The notes: generated by a model from the letters alone, not told the origin. DNA of 64,000 nt from Arthrobacter sp. U41 (GCF_001750145.1 NZ_CP015732.1:2790001-2854000); one strand, 5' to 3'. Positions 21,043 through 29,877 are shown, counted from the first letter of the stretch. Translations and numbers: made by a program.

Positions 21043-21783
21043 ATGACCACCATCACACCGGAAAAACTCCTGGAAGAGCTGCGCCGGGCCGCCGGCGTCG
21101 TGGCCGGAATCACCGCCACCTTCACGGACGAGGACATCAAAGCGCCCTCGGAACTGCCGGCCTGGACCCGCGGCCACGTGCTGGCCCACCTTAGCGGCAT
21201 CGCCAACGCGATGGCGCGGCAGCTGGAATTCGCGGCCCAGGGCGACAGCATCGAACTCTACGACGGCGGCTTTGAAGGCCGGACCCGCGCCATCGACCTG
21301 GCCGCCGGACACACCCCGGCCGAACACCGGGCCGACCTGGACGCCGCCCTGGACCGGGCACTGCGCGCCTTCGAGGCGCTGGACGATACCGGCTGGCAGG
21401 CACCCATCAGCTTCCGCGGGGGAGTGGTGTTCGACGGCGGCCTGGCGCTCTGGCGCGAGCTCGTCATCCACACCACCGACCTCGGGACCGGCCGTGGCCC
21501 GGAAACCTGGAGCCGGCCGTTCTGCGGGCACCTCTTCGAATTCCTGGCGGCGCGGGTTCCGGACGGGGAGCGGTTTGTCCTCCAGCCGATGGGCCTGCCG
21601 GGCGTGTCCATCGGCACCCCCGGCGGCCGGTCGACCGTCATCAACGGGATGCTGACCGACATCGCGGCCTGGCTCGCGGGACGCACGCCGACCCTCGGCA
21701 GCCTGCGCGCCACCGCGGCGGCCGACGGCGTGGACCTCCCCGCCCTGCTGCCGTGGCCGTCCGGGGTTCCCGCCACCCGCTAG
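21043..21783 (+). CDS. Maleylpyruvate isomerase-family, mycothiol-dependent DinB-fold protein
   Basis: 246 aa beginning MTTITPEKLLEELRRA. The N-terminal DinB-like four-helix domain has the family pattern LPAWTRGHVLAHLSGIANAM (residues ~43-62), in which the His is a metal ligand, and WRELVIHTTDLGTG (~143-156) with a second His. The C-terminal ~70 residues form the small domain of the mycothiol-dependent maleylpyruvate isomerase family. Such enzymes use mycothiol as cofactor or co-substrate; the true substrate here is unknown, since no gentisate genes are nearby. Mycothiol dependence agrees with an actinobacterial host. Confidence 0.85.
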   Translation: MTTITPEKLLEELRRAAGVVAGITATFTDEDIKAPSELPAWTRGHVLAHLSGIANAMARQLEFAAQGDSIELYDGGFEGRTRAIDLAAGHTPAEHRADLDAALDRALRAFEALDDTGWQAPISFRGGVVFDGGLALWRELVIHTTDLGTGRGPETWSRPFCGHLFEFLAARVPDGERFVLQPMGLPGVSIGTPGGRSTVINGMLTDIAAWLAGRTPTLGSLRATAAADGVDLPALLPWPSGVPATR

Positions 21784-21855
21784 GACTCACGCCCCTGGGA
21801 CTCACGCCGCCCGGGACTCACACCCTCCCGGGACTCACACCCTCCCGGGACTCAC
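21783..21855. repeat. Five-copy GACTCAC tandem array
   Basis: GACTCAC occurs at 21784, 21799, 21815, 21832 and 21849, spaced 15, 16, 17 and 17 bp, each copy followed by a C-rich linker. The array starts at the stop codon of the DinB-like gene and runs into the inverted repeat at 21855-21920. Confidence 0.85.
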
Positions 21856-21920
21856 GCCGAGGTGAGATTAAGCGCCCATGATCCGCCGCCGCGAGATGGG
21901 CGCGAGGTCTCACCTCGGCG
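21855..21920. terminator. Two-tier inverted repeat between convergent genes
   Basis: Outer arms 21855-21867 and 21908-21920 are perfectly complementary over 13 bp; inner arms 21872-21879 and 21896-21903 are complementary over 8 bp. CCTTTTC follows on the plus strand. It lies between the plus-strand DinB-like gene and minus-strand ogt, so a bidirectional terminator is the simplest reading. Confidence 0.6.
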
Positions 21921-21938
21921 CCTTTTCAGGGCCCGGCG

Positions 21939-22451
21939 TTACGCCAGCTCGGCGGCCTGCCGGCGCTCCCGGTCCAGCAGGCTCTCCTTGATGGCCAGCC
22001 CCCAGCGGAACCCGCCCAGGCTGCCGTCGGTGCGGATCACCCGGTGGCAGGGCACGAACAGCGCCGCCGCGTTGAAGGCGCAGGCGCTGGCCGCGGCGCG
22101 GACGGCCTTCACATTTCCGGACCGTTCCGCGTATTCGGTGTAGGTCACGGGGTGTCCCGGAGCGACGGTGCGGAGGATGTCCCAGGCATGGCCCCGGAAC
22201 GGACCGGACTTCTGCAGTACCGGCACCGCCATGGCCGGTTCCGGGTTTTCGGAGTAGAACGCCTCCACCGCGTCGGAGATGGCGCCCATTCCGGTGACCG
22301 TCTCGTATTCGCCCGGCAGCAGGTCCGGATGGATCTGCCCGGTCAGCTCGCCGGGCACCGCGGTCCAGCCCGAGGCCAGCACGGCGCCGTCCCGGGCGAT
22401 GATGGTGAACGGGCCGTCCGGGGTGGACATGGTCAACAACTGGGCTTTCAT
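21939..22451 (-). CDS. ogt: Methylated-DNA-[protein]-cysteine S-methyltransferase
   Basis: 170 aa. It removes methyl groups from O6-methylguanine by one-time transfer to its own cysteine. The active site [20 protein letters not shown] (residues ~132-151) is intact, and the DNA-binding helix-turn-helix segment [20 protein letters not shown] precedes it. ATG 22451 overlaps the last 4 nt of alkA, so both are translated from one mRNA. Together with the Ada-type sensor domain in AlkA this forms an adaptive-response unit in which AdaB activity is a separate protein. Confidence 0.95.
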   Translation of the reverse strand: MKAQLLTMSTPDGPFTIIARDGAVLASGWTAVPGELTGQIHPDLLPGEYETVTGMGAISDAVEAFYSENPEPAMAVPVLQKSGPFRGHAWDILRTVAPGHPVTYTEYAERSGNVKAVRAAASACAFNAAALFVPCHRVIRTDGSLGGFRWGLAIKESLLDRERRQAAELA

Positions 22452-24013
22452 GATTGTGCCTTCTTTGGAGCCTGGGTCGGGGATTGCTTAAAAGTCTGTG
22501 TTGGAGGCTGCGCCGCTGTGCGTCCCGCGGCCCGGGCAGCCGCTGCGGCGCGCCACAGGTGCATGGTGGCGTAGGAGCGCCAGGGGCTGAGCTCACGGAA
22601 GTCAGGACTCAGCGGTGTTGCAGGGGACACTGCCGTGACGTCGGTGTCCCGGGCGAGCGAGCGGATGCCGTTGCGCACCGCCGCGTCGTTGGCCAGGAAG
22701 ACATCCGGGGCGCCGATCACCCGCATCGCCACATAGCCAACCGTCCACGGCCCGACCCCGGAAAGGGGCAGCAGTTTGGACTCCAGCCCGGGCAGATCAT
22801 CGCCATAGCCGAAGTCGAGCCCGCCCGAGGCCATCGCGGCGGCGGCGCTCCGGACCGCGTCGATGCGGCGCCGCGGGCCGCGGAGCAGTTCGGAACCGTG
22901 CACGGCGATCTGTTCAGCGCTCGGGAACAGCCGGTGCAACCCCTCGGAGGGAACCAGGCACTCGCTTCCGGCCGTGGACAGTTGGGCGAGCGCGGTCCGG
23001 GCCGCGGCGACAGTGATCTGCTGGCCGATCATGGCCCTGACCAGCAGCTCCTGCGGGTCGACGGCGCCCGGCATCCGCATGCCGGGCGTGGCGGCGACGC
23101 TGGCTGCCAGCCGGGGATCGGACCCCAGCGCACCGACGATCGCGACCGGATCGGCGTCGAGATCCAGCAGCCGGCGGACCCGGCTGAGCAGGGAGGACAG
23201 GTCCCGGAGGTCGACGGCGCCGATGGTCAGCACCAGCGGGCGGCCGGCTTTACCGGCGTCGTAGTCCACCCGGAAGCGGGCGTCGCCGTGGGCCAGGCGC
23301 AGCGTCCGGGCGTAGGAGGTGGACGAGCCTTCCTCGATGCCGGGGATGGCCCGGACCGCGAGGAAATCGAAGACCCCCGGGTCGAACGGCTCGCGGTACG
23401 GCAGCTTCAGGGTCAGGGCCGTCGACGCCACAGCGGCCCCGGCGGGCGAGCGGTGGTGCCGGGCGGTGGCTCGCAGCGCCGAGGGGGTCATGGCGAAGAC
23501 CTCCCCGATGGTCTCGTTGAACTGGCGGACGCTGCTGAAGCCGGCGGCGAAGGCAATGTCGGCGACTTTCATGGTCGTGGAGACGAGCAGGGTCCGGGCC
23601 GTCTGGGCCCGGCCGGCCCGCGCGAGGGACAGCGGACCCGCGCCGAGTTCGTGGCTCAGGATCCGGTTGAGCTGCCGTGAGGAGTACCCGAGGCGGGCCG
23701 CGAGCCCTTCGACGCCGTCGCGGTTGATCACCCCGTCGTTGATCAGCCGCATGGCCCGGGCGGCGATGTCGGAGCGGAGGTTCCAGGCGGGCGTGCCGGG
23801 GACCGCCTCGGGCAGGCAGCGTTTGCAGGCCCGGTAGCCGGCGTCGTGCGCTGCGGCGGACGTTTCATAGAACGTGACGTTCCCCGCCTTGGGTGTCCGG
23901 GCGGGGCAGGAGGGCCGGCAGTAGATGCCCGTGGTGCGGACAGCGGTGTAGAACTGCCCGTCGAACCGGGTGTCCCGGGCGTCGATTGCCCGGTAGCGCT
24001 GCCAGAAGTCCAT
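22448..24013 (-). CDS. alkA: Ada-type methyl sensor / AraC regulator fused to AlkA DNA glycosylase
   Basis: 521 aa, three parts. Residues 1-75: Ada metal-binding domain, with [15 protein letters not shown] (methyl-acceptor Cys) and [10 protein letters not shown] completing the four zinc cysteines. Residues ~85-185: AraC-type DNA-binding domain ([36 protein letters not shown]). Residues ~200-495: AlkA_N plus HhH-GPD glycosylase, with [18 protein letters not shown] and the catalytic Asp in LANDAAVRN. It should sense methyl-phosphotriesters, activate transcription and excise alkylated bases. It is upstream of ogt in a 4-nt overlap and divergent from mpg across 91 bp. The -10-like CAGGAT lies 6 nt before the ATG. 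Confidence 0.93.
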   Translation of the reverse strand: MDFWQRYRAIDARDTRFDGQFYTAVRTTGIYCRPSCPARTPKAGNVTFYETSAAAHDAGYRACKRCLPEAVPGTPAWNLRSDIAARAMRLINDGVINRDGVEGLAARLGYSSRQLNRILSHELGAGPLSLARAGRAQTARTLLVSTTMKVADIAFAAGFSSVRQFNETIGEVFAMTPSALRATARHHRSPAGAAVASTALTLKLPYREPFDPGVFDFLAVRAIPGIEEGSSTSYARTLRLAHGDARFRVDYDAGKAGRPLVLTIGAVDLRDLSSLLSRVRRLLDLDADPVAIVGALGSDPRLAASVAATPGMRMPGAVDPQELLVRAMIGQQITVAAARTALAQLSTAGSECLVPSEGLHRLFPSAEQIAVHGSELLRGPRRRIDAVRSAAAAMASGGLDFGYGDDLPGLESKLLPLSGVGPWTVGYVAMRVIGAPDVFLANDAAVRNGIRSLARDTDVTAVSPATPLSPDFRELSPWRSYATMHLWRAAAAARAAGRTAAQPPTQTFKQSPTQAPKKAQS

Positions 24014-24092
24014 GAAGTCATCCTGCCAGCTTCCCGGTACCGCTGCTAGCGGAAATCGGACACGGCCGTGGAGGGGGATGCGGGCTGTTTGT

Positions 24093-24098
24093 TAAAGT
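24093..24098 (+). promoter_or_regulatory. -10 element for the leaderless mpg gene
   Basis: TAAAGT followed by 6 nt and ATG 24105. On the other strand of the same 91-bp gap is the alkA promoter. Confidence 0.5.
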
Positions 24099-24104
24099 CG
24101 GAGC

Positions 24105-24773
24105 ATGAGTTTGACTCCTTCTGCCGCTGCGCCCGCCCGTGGACTCCCGGCCGGCGGACTGCGGGAGCTCCTGTCCGCGGATGCCCGTCAGGTGGCGCCG
24201 CTGCTGCTTGGCGCGGTCCTGACGCATGAGGGGCGTGAGGGCAAGGTGTCCGTGCGGATCACCGAGGTGGAGGCCTACCTGGGCCCGCACGACTCGCCCC
24301 ACCCGGATCCCGGCTCGCACACCTTCCGCGGCGCCACCGCCCGCAACGCTCCGATGTTCGGCCCGGCCGGCCATCTGTATGTCTACTTCACCTACGGCAT
24401 GCACCACTGCGCCAACATTGTGTGCGGCCCGGAGGGCACCGCCTCAGCGGTGCTGCTGCGCGCCGGCGAGATCGTGGCAGGGGAGGAGCTGGCCCGCACC
24501 CGCCGGCCGACGTCGAAATCCCCGAAGGACCTCGCGAGCGGACCCGCCCGGCTCGCGACGGCGCTCGGCATCACGACCGCCGACAGCGGCCGGGACGCCC
24601 TCGGGGCCCCGTTCCGGCTGGACCTTCCGGCCGCAGCCGCTGCTGAGGTCAGCGCGGGACCGCGCGTCGGCGTCTCCGGCGCAGGCGGCACCCGCGACTA
24701 CCCCTGGCGCTTCTGGCTGAGCGGAGACCCGACCGTCTCCCGCTACAAGGCCGCAAAGGTGCGCCTGATCTAG
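24105..24773 (+). CDS. DNA-3-methyladenine glycosylase (AAG/MPG family)
   Basis: 222 aa. It flips and excises 3-methyladenine, hypoxanthine and other damaged purines. Family blocks are RITEVEAYLGPHDSPHPD (catalytic Glu in EVEAYLG), MFGPAGHLYVYFTYGMHHC and ANIVCGPEG, LLRAGE, and SGPARLATALGI. Its fold differs from AlkA, so the locus encodes two independent glycosylases and one methyltransferase for alkylation damage. An mpg gene just upstream of tyrS is also the mycobacterial arrangement. Confidence 0.95.
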   Translation: MSLTPSAAAPARGLPAGGLRELLSADARQVAPLLLGAVLTHEGREGKVSVRITEVEAYLGPHDSPHPDPGSHTFRGATARNAPMFGPAGHLYVYFTYGMHHCANIVCGPEGTASAVLLRAGEIVAGEELARTRRPTSKSPKDLASGPARLATALGITTADSGRDALGAPFRLDLPAAAAAEVSAGPRVGVSGAGGTRDYPWRFWLSGDPTVSRYKAAKVRLI

Positions 24774-24828
24774 GAGGCCGGCCACGGTCATTCGCCGGTA
24801 CCCGGCGGTAAGGGGATGATGAGCTCTT

Positions 24829-25428
24829 ATGGGTGAGGGCAAGCGGGGCAAACCGCGCAGCGAGCTTGAAAGGCTCGAGATCTTTGAGCAGCTGGCCGCC
24901 GACTATTTCCGCATGGTCGAGCTGTTCCCGCCGGATGCCGTGCCGGTGCCGGCGGACTCCTCGGCGGCGGAGCGCCGGCGCTGGCTGGACCTGTTCCGGG
25001 CAGCCCTGCTGCGCAAATTCATCGTCCGGGATGAGCACGTGTCGCTCAAGCTCGTCGTGCGGGCCCTCCGCCTGTGCAACCACACCGCGGACCGCACGCT
25101 CGCGGAGGCGACGGCAGAAGTGGCCGGCCTGTTCACCCCGGAGATGGTTCAGGGCCGTCAGCATCTGACGCCGGAACCGGCGCCGGACGACGGGCGTGAG
25201 ATCTTCGAGGACGTTCTCTACGGACGGCTCCTGCACGGCGACGCCGACCGGTTCCACCGCTCGGCCTGGGCGCAGGACAACAGCCGCCTGAGCGCGGCGG
25301 CGGCCCAACGGTTCGACGCGGAGCACGCGCTTACAAGGGCGCTCGAAGTCGTCAGGTACGGATTCGCGCACGACCTCCTGCGGTCCCCGGCCGCACCGGT
25401 CAACGATGCCAGTAAGGTTGATGGGTGA
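24829..25428 (+). CDS. Conserved hypothetical protein
   Basis: 199 aa, soluble, rich in charged helices; I do not recognise a named domain. Visible features: a basic start (MGEGKRGKPRSELERL), a helical segment RWLDLFRAALLRKFIVRDEH, and a C-terminal RFDAEHALTRALEVVRYGFAHDLL. No signal peptide or membrane segment. ATG 24829 is chosen because the frame is closed shortly upstream; the ribosome site is poor (AAGGGG 14 nt away). Its stop TGA overlaps the GTG of apt, and the apt promoter lies inside its 3' end. It lies downstream of mpg with a 55-bp gap. Confidence 0.7.
   Translation: MGEGKRGKPRSELERLEIFEQLAADYFRMVELFPPDAVPVPADSSAAERRRWLDLFRAALLRKFIVRDEHVSLKLVVRALRLCNHTADRTLAEATAEVAGLFTPEMVQGRQHLTPEPAPDDGREIFEDVLYGRLLHGDADRFHRSAWAQDNSRLSAAAAQRFDAEHALTRALEVVRYGFAHDLLRSPAAPVNDASKVDG
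25413..25418 (+). promoter_or_regulatory. -10 element for leaderless apt
   Basis: TAAGGT, 6 nt, then GTG 25425. The box lies inside the preceding coding region. Confidence 0.4.
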
Positions 25429-25997
25429 ATCCAAGCGAGCTCCACCAGACCACGATGACCAGAAATGATCCCTCCGCACCGGTGGGCGAGCTGATCAGCA
25501 GCCTCTGCGCCACCATCCCCGATTACCCCAAATCCGGGATCGTCTTCAAGGACCTGACCCCAGTATTCGCCGACGGCGCGGCACTGAAGGCTGTCGTGAA
25601 CGCCCTCGTGGAGCCGTTCCAGGGCCAGTTCGACGCCGTGGCCGGGGTGGAAGCCCGCGGCTTCCTGCTCGCTGCCGCTGCGGCCTACGCCACCGGCACC
25701 GGCGTCATCACCGTCCGCAAGGCCGGCAAGCTGCCGCGTGAAGTGGTCTCCGAGGACTACGCCCTCGAATATGGCAACGCCACCCTGGAACTGCACACCA
25801 CCGACCTCGCACCGGGCAGCCGCGTCCTGATCCTCGATGACGTCCTTGCCACGGGCGGCACGCTCGGCGCTGCCGTGCGGCTGTTCGAACGCTGCGGCGT
25901 CGAGGTGGCCGGTGTGGGCGTGGTTATGGAACTTGCCGAACTCGGTGGCCGGTCGGCCTTGAGCGGCCACCGGGTCAGCTCCCTGCTGCGCCTGTAG
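25425..25997 (+). CDS. apt: Adenine phosphoribosyltransferase
   Basis: 190 aa type I PRTase that converts adenine and PRPP to AMP (purine salvage). Seen: IPDYPKSGIVFKDLTPVF (residues ~31-48), GVEARGFLLAAAAAYATGTG (~73-92) and the PRPP loop VLILDDVLATGGTLGAA (~130-146). GTG 25425 is preferred because of the TAAGGT box and the GTGA overlap with the previous stop; an internal ATG (MTRNDPSAP, 25455) is a possible second start. Downstream comes a promoter region for helD. Confidence 0.95.
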   Translation: MNPSELHQTTMTRNDPSAPVGELISSLCATIPDYPKSGIVFKDLTPVFADGAALKAVVNALVEPFQGQFDAVAGVEARGFLLAAAAAYATGTGVITVRKAGKLPREVVSEDYALEYGNATLELHTTDLAPGSRVLILDDVLATGGTLGAAVRLFERCGVEVAGVGVVMELAELGGRSALSGHRVSSLLRL

Positions 25998-26079
25998 CCC
26001 TCACCGCTGCGCCCTCCCCGCCGCGCGGGCCGGCGGGTGAACGGCCGCAGGACCGAGTGGACGATTCCGCCCGCCTCGG

Positions 26080-26137
26080 TAGAATGCCTGCACAAAACTG
26101 ACATATGCCGCTGGGGCGACCGAAATGGTTGTAGAAT
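26080..26137 (+). promoter_or_regulatory. Two TAGAAT -10 candidates before the HelD gene
   Basis: TAGAAT occurs at 26080-26085 and again at 26132-26137, each inside GTAGAATG. Both would give a 5' leader, unlike most genes here, and the gene has a clear Shine-Dalgarno. No rifamycin-associated 19-bp element was seen. Confidence 0.4.
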
Positions 26138-26171
26138 GATTGGTCTGTCTTTTTCGATAGGGGAACGTTCG

Positions 26172-28400
26172 ATGCACGACGCTGATTTGGCCCATGAACG
26201 CGACTATGTGGCCGGACTTTACGCCCGGCTGGATGAGCTGCGGGCGGAAAAGCGCGCCCAGCTGGCGCAGGTACGGCGTGCCGGTGCGGTGGGCACCATG
26301 CAGAACGTCTCGGAGCGGGACGCTTTCGCCGCGCTGTACGAGGACCGCCTGGCGCAGCTCGACGCCGTCGATGACCGGCTCGTGTTCGGCCGCCTCGACC
26401 TCGACTCCGGGGAGGCCCAGTACATCGGCCGCATCGGCCTGACCACTGAGGACCTCCAGCGCCTCATGCTCGACTGGCGCGCGCCCGAAGCCGGCCACTT
26501 CTACCAGGCCACCGCCTTCGACCGGCAGGGTGTCCGCCGCCGCCGCCACCTGATCCTGCAGGGCCGCGAGGTCAAGGCGATCGAGGATGACGTGCTCGAC
26601 GCCGACCTGCTCGCCGACAACGAGTCGCTCCAGGGCGAGGGCGCCCTGCTGGCCGCCCTGAATTCCAAGCGGACCGGACGGATGTCTGACATCGTCGGCA
26701 CGATCCAGTCCGAGCAGGACCGGATCATCCGCTCCTCGATCTCCGGTGCCCTCGTGGTCCAGGGCGGTCCGGGCACGGGCAAGACCGCCGTGGCGCTGCA
26801 CCGCGCCGCCTACCTGCTTTACACCCACCGCGACCGGCTCAAGACCGCCGGCGTCCTGCTGGTGGGACCGTCGTCATCGTTTATGAAGTACATCGAGCGG
26901 GTGCTGCCGTCGCTGGGCGAAACCGGCGTCGTGATGGCGAGCGTTGGCCGGCTGATGCCCGGCATCCACGCGGTCGCCGAGCCTGAGTCCGAGGTCGCGG
27001 CCATCAAAGGCCGGCTGGACATGGCCGAGGTGGTGGCGAACGCCGTGGCCAACCGGCAGCGCATTCCGGCGGAAAACCGTGTCCTCGAAGTCGACGGGCG
27101 CAAGCTTCTGCTGACACCCCGCCAGGTCCGCCGCGCCAGGGACCGGGCCCGCTCCACCGGCAAGCCGCACAACGAGGCCCGTGTCTCTTTCGTGAAGATC
27201 CTGCTGCGCGAACTGACCGAGCAGATGACCGAACTCGTGGAAGCCGGCAGCATCGGCAACAACGCCGACCGCTCCTACCTGGCCGAAGACGTCCGTTCCG
27301 CCCGGGATGTCCGCATCGCCCTGAACCTGTGCTGGATGCCGATGACACCGGAGAAGCTCATCGGTGAACTCCTCAGCAGGCCCGCGATCCTGGAAGCCTG
27401 CACGCCCAGGCTCACCCCGGCCGAGCGTAACCTGCTGCTCCGGCCCGCCGACGCTCCGTGGACCGAAGCGGACGTGCCGCTGCTGGACGAGGCCGCCGAA
27501 CTTCTCGGCGAACTCGATGCGGCCGCCGGCAGGGGACTGGCCCAGCAGGAGCATGACCGCGCCCGCGATCTGGCCAATGCCAAGCAGACGCTGGTCAACA
27601 TGGAAACCGCCGGCGTGGACGTTTTGATCTCCGCCGAGGAACTCGTGGACCAGAACCAGGAACGCGAAGCCCGGCTCACCGCCGCCGAGCGCGCCACAAC
27701 CGACCGCAGCTGGGCGTTCGGGCACATCGTGGTGGACGAGGCCCAGGAGCTGTCGCCGATGCAGTGGCGGCTGCTGGTCCGCCGCTGCCCGCTGAAATCC
27801 TTCACCATTGTGGGCGACATTGCCCAGACGAGCTCCGTGGCCGGGGCCAATTCCTGGCAGGGCGCCCTGGCGCCCATGTTCGGGGACCGCTGGCAGCTCG
27901 AAGAACTCACCGTCAACTACCGCACGCCCTCGCAGATCGCCGAAGCCGCCGCCCGGATGGCCAACGCGGCGGGACTCGTTGTCTCCGCCCCGAAGGCTGT
28001 CCGCGAAGGCCGCTGGGCGCCGGTGATTGACCGCGTCGAGCCGGGCCAGATCATCAACAAGCTCGTGGAGGTCCTGCCGGAGGAGCTCGGCGCGCTCGAG
28101 GGCGGCCTGCTCGCCGTCATCGCCGACGGCGACCTCCTCCCGGAGGCGACCGCCGCGCTGCGCGCTGTCTACGGCCGCCGCGTCGGAACGGACGCCGGCA
28201 GCTATGTGCAGGACATCGTGGTGATCAGCCCCCGTGAGGCCAAGGGCCTGGAGTTCGACGGCGTCGTGGTGCTGGAGCCGTCCGCGATGCTGAACCATGA
28301 GCACGGCCGTGTTGGCGACCTGTATGTGGCCATGACCCGGCCCACGCAGCGGCTGCGGCTCATCGCCGCCGCCGGTGTGCCGGCCGGCATCGAAGACTGA
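26172..28400 (+). CDS. helD: HelD-family RNA-polymerase-associated UvrD/Rep-like ATPase
   Basis: 742 aa superfamily-1 ATPase. An N-terminal coiled-coil arm (LAHERDYVAGLYARLDELRA, residues ~6-25) precedes a split ATPase core: Walker A VQGGPGTGKTAVALHRAAYL (~196-215), Walker B HIVVDEAQELSPMQWRLLVR (~519-538), motif III/IV VGDIAQTS and NYRTPSQIA, and C-terminal VISPREAKGLEFDGVVVLEP with VAMTRPTQRL. HelD/HelR proteins pry stalled RNA polymerase off DNA and can protect it from rifamycins in actinobacteria; DNA repair helicase function is less likely because the arm is HelD-like. ATG 26172 has AGGGGAA 5 nt upstream. Confidence 0.87.
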   Translation: MHDADLAHERDYVAGLYARLDELRAEKRAQLAQVRRAGAVGTMQNVSERDAFAALYEDRLAQLDAVDDRLVFGRLDLDSGEAQYIGRIGLTTEDLQRLMLDWRAPEAGHFYQATAFDRQGVRRRRHLILQGREVKAIEDDVLDADLLADNESLQGEGALLAALNSKRTGRMSDIVGTIQSEQDRIIRSSISGALVVQGGPGTGKTAVALHRAAYLLYTHRDRLKTAGVLLVGPSSSFMKYIERVLPSLGETGVVMASVGRLMPGIHAVAEPESEVAAIKGRLDMAEVVANAVANRQRIPAENRVLEVDGRKLLLTPRQVRRARDRARSTGKPHNEARVSFVKILLRELTEQMTELVEAGSIGNNADRSYLAEDVRSARDVRIALNLCWMPMTPEKLIGELLSRPAILEACTPRLTPAERNLLLRPADAPWTEADVPLLDEAAELLGELDAAAGRGLAQQEHDRARDLANAKQTLVNMETAGVDVLISAEELVDQNQEREARLTAAERATTDRSWAFGHIVVDEAQELSPMQWRLLVRRCPLKSFTIVGDIAQTSSVAGANSWQGALAPMFGDRWQLEELTVNYRTPSQIAEAAARMANAAGLVVSAPKAVREGRWAPVIDRVEPGQIINKLVEVLPEELGALEGGLLAVIADGDLLPEATAALRAVYGRRVGTDAGSYVQDIVVISPREAKGLEFDGVVVLEPSAMLNHEHGRVGDLYVAMTRPTQRLRLIAAAGVPAGIED

Positions 28401-28402
28401 GC

Positions 28403-28421
28403 CCCGACGTCCGGCGTCGGG
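28403..28421 (+). terminator. Short GC hairpin after helD
   Basis: 7-bp arms at 28403-28409 and 28415-28421 with a 5-nt loop, directly after the stop. No T run follows. Confidence 0.4.
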
Positions 28422-28462
28422 TCCTCCGACGGTCACAAGCGCTGGCGGTGCGCTGATCCTGC

Positions 28463-28468
28463 TAACTT
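28463..28468 (+). promoter_or_regulatory. -10 element for leaderless tyrS
   Basis: TAACTT, 7 nt, then GTG 28476; no Shine-Dalgarno. No T-box leader is present. Confidence 0.5.
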
Positions 28469-28475
28469 AGATTCC

Positions 28476-29789
28476 GTGTCCCAGCTAAATGATCTCCGTT
28501 CCCAGCAGAATGACCCCAGCTTCGCCAACGTCTGGCAGGAGTTGAAATGGCGCGGCCTCGTCCACGTCTCGACAGATGAGGCGGAGCTGGAGAAACTGCT
28601 CGCCGGTGATCCTGCAACCTACTACTGCGGCTTCGATCCCACCGCGCCGAGCCTGCACCTGGGAAACCTGGTCCAGCTGCTGCTGATGCGCCGGATCCAG
28701 CTGGCGGGCCACAAGCCCCTCGGCCTCGTCGGGGGCTCCACCGGCCTGATCGGGGATCCGCGGCAGACCGCCGAGCGGGTGCTCAACACCCCCGAGACCG
28801 TCGCCGAATGGGTGGGGAAACTGCAGGCGCAGGTCCAGCGTTTCCTCAGCTTCGAAGGCGAGAACGCAGCCCGGATGGTCAACAACCTGGACTGGACAGC
28901 CCCGCTGAGCGCCATCGATTTCCTGCGGGGGATCGGCAAACACTTCCGGGTCGGCACCATGATCAAGAAGGACATTGTTGCCAACCGCCTGAATTCCGAT
29001 GAGGGGATCAGCTACACGGAGTTCAGCTACCAGATCCTTCAGGGTATGGACTACCTTCAGCTGTTCCGCGACTACGGCTGTGTCCTGCAGACCGGCGGCT
29101 CGGACCAGTGGGGCAACCTCACCAGCGGCACCGACCTCATCCGCAAAGTCGAGGGCAAACACGTCCACGCGCTGGGCACGCCCCTGATCACCAACTCCGA
29201 CGGCACGAAGTTCGGCAAGAGCGAGGGCAACGCCATCTGGCTTGACCCGGAGATGTGCAGCCCGTACGCCTTCTACCAGTTCTGGCTCAACACGGCCGAC
29301 AGCGACGTCGCGGCACGCCTGAAGGTGTTCACCTTCCTGGGCCGGGCCGAGATCGAGGCCCTGGAGGCCGCGGTTGCCGACCGTCCGTTCGCCCGCGAAG
29401 GACAGCGGAAGCTCGCCTACGAAGTGACCTCCCTGGTCCACGGGGTGGAGGCCACGGAGAAAGTCATCGCCGCCTCTGCCGCACTGTTCGGCAACGGGGA
29501 CCTTGGGGCCCTGGACGAGGCGACGCTTAGGGCTGCCACGTCCGAGCTGCCGTCCGCCACCGTCGACGCCTCCGGCCTGGGCATCATCGAACTGCTGGTG
29601 GCGACCGGCCTGTCGGAGAGCAAGTCTGCCGCCCGCCGCACCGTCGGGGAGGGCGGCGCCTATGTCAACAACACCAAGGTGGCGGATCCGGACGCTGTTA
29701 TCGAACCGGGCCAGCTCCTGCACGGACGGTACTTGCTGCTGCGCCGCGGCAAGAAGAACCTGGCAACCGTGGAAGTCTCCGCGGCCTAG
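28476..29789 (+). CDS. tyrS: Tyrosyl-tRNA synthetase
   Basis: 437 aa class I synthetase. HIGH-type motif in FDPTAPSLHLGNLVQLLL (residues ~50-67), tyrosine-pocket segment GSDQWGN, and KMSKS-type KFGKS near residue 247. The C-terminal ~70 residues form an S4 RNA-binding domain (SKSAARRTVGEGGAYVNNTK) that holds the tRNA variable arm. GTG 28476 is set by the -10 box and the N-terminus MSQLNDLRSQQNDPSFANV. A strong terminator follows, and then the rRNA operon. Confidence 0.97.
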   Translation: MSQLNDLRSQQNDPSFANVWQELKWRGLVHVSTDEAELEKLLAGDPATYYCGFDPTAPSLHLGNLVQLLLMRRIQLAGHKPLGLVGGSTGLIGDPRQTAERVLNTPETVAEWVGKLQAQVQRFLSFEGENAARMVNNLDWTAPLSAIDFLRGIGKHFRVGTMIKKDIVANRLNSDEGISYTEFSYQILQGMDYLQLFRDYGCVLQTGGSDQWGNLTSGTDLIRKVEGKHVHALGTPLITNSDGTKFGKSEGNAIWLDPEMCSPYAFYQFWLNTADSDVAARLKVFTFLGRAEIEALEAAVADRPFAREGQRKLAYEVTSLVHGVEATEKVIAASAALFGNGDLGALDEATLRAATSELPSATVDASGLGIIELLVATGLSESKSAARRTVGEGGAYVNNTKVADPDAVIEPGQLLHGRYLLLRRGKKNLATVEVSAA

Positions 29790-29822
29790 CCGGACCACGG
29801 GTCCGACCACTGCGTCCCCCCG

Positions 29823-29877
29823 CACGCTCCTTCCCGGCCCAGTTGCAAGGTCGGGGAGGAGCGTGTATTGTTTTTTT
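29823..29877 (+). terminator. Rho-independent terminator of tyrS
   Basis: Arms 29823-29839 and 29849-29865 form a ~17-bp stem (two G-U pairs) with a 9-nt loop, followed after 5 nt by seven T residues (29871-29877). Confidence 0.9.

Noticed and set aside
21783..21855. CRISPR-like repeats
   Set aside because: The unit is only ~16 bp with no unique spacers of 30 bp or more, and no cas genes are present.
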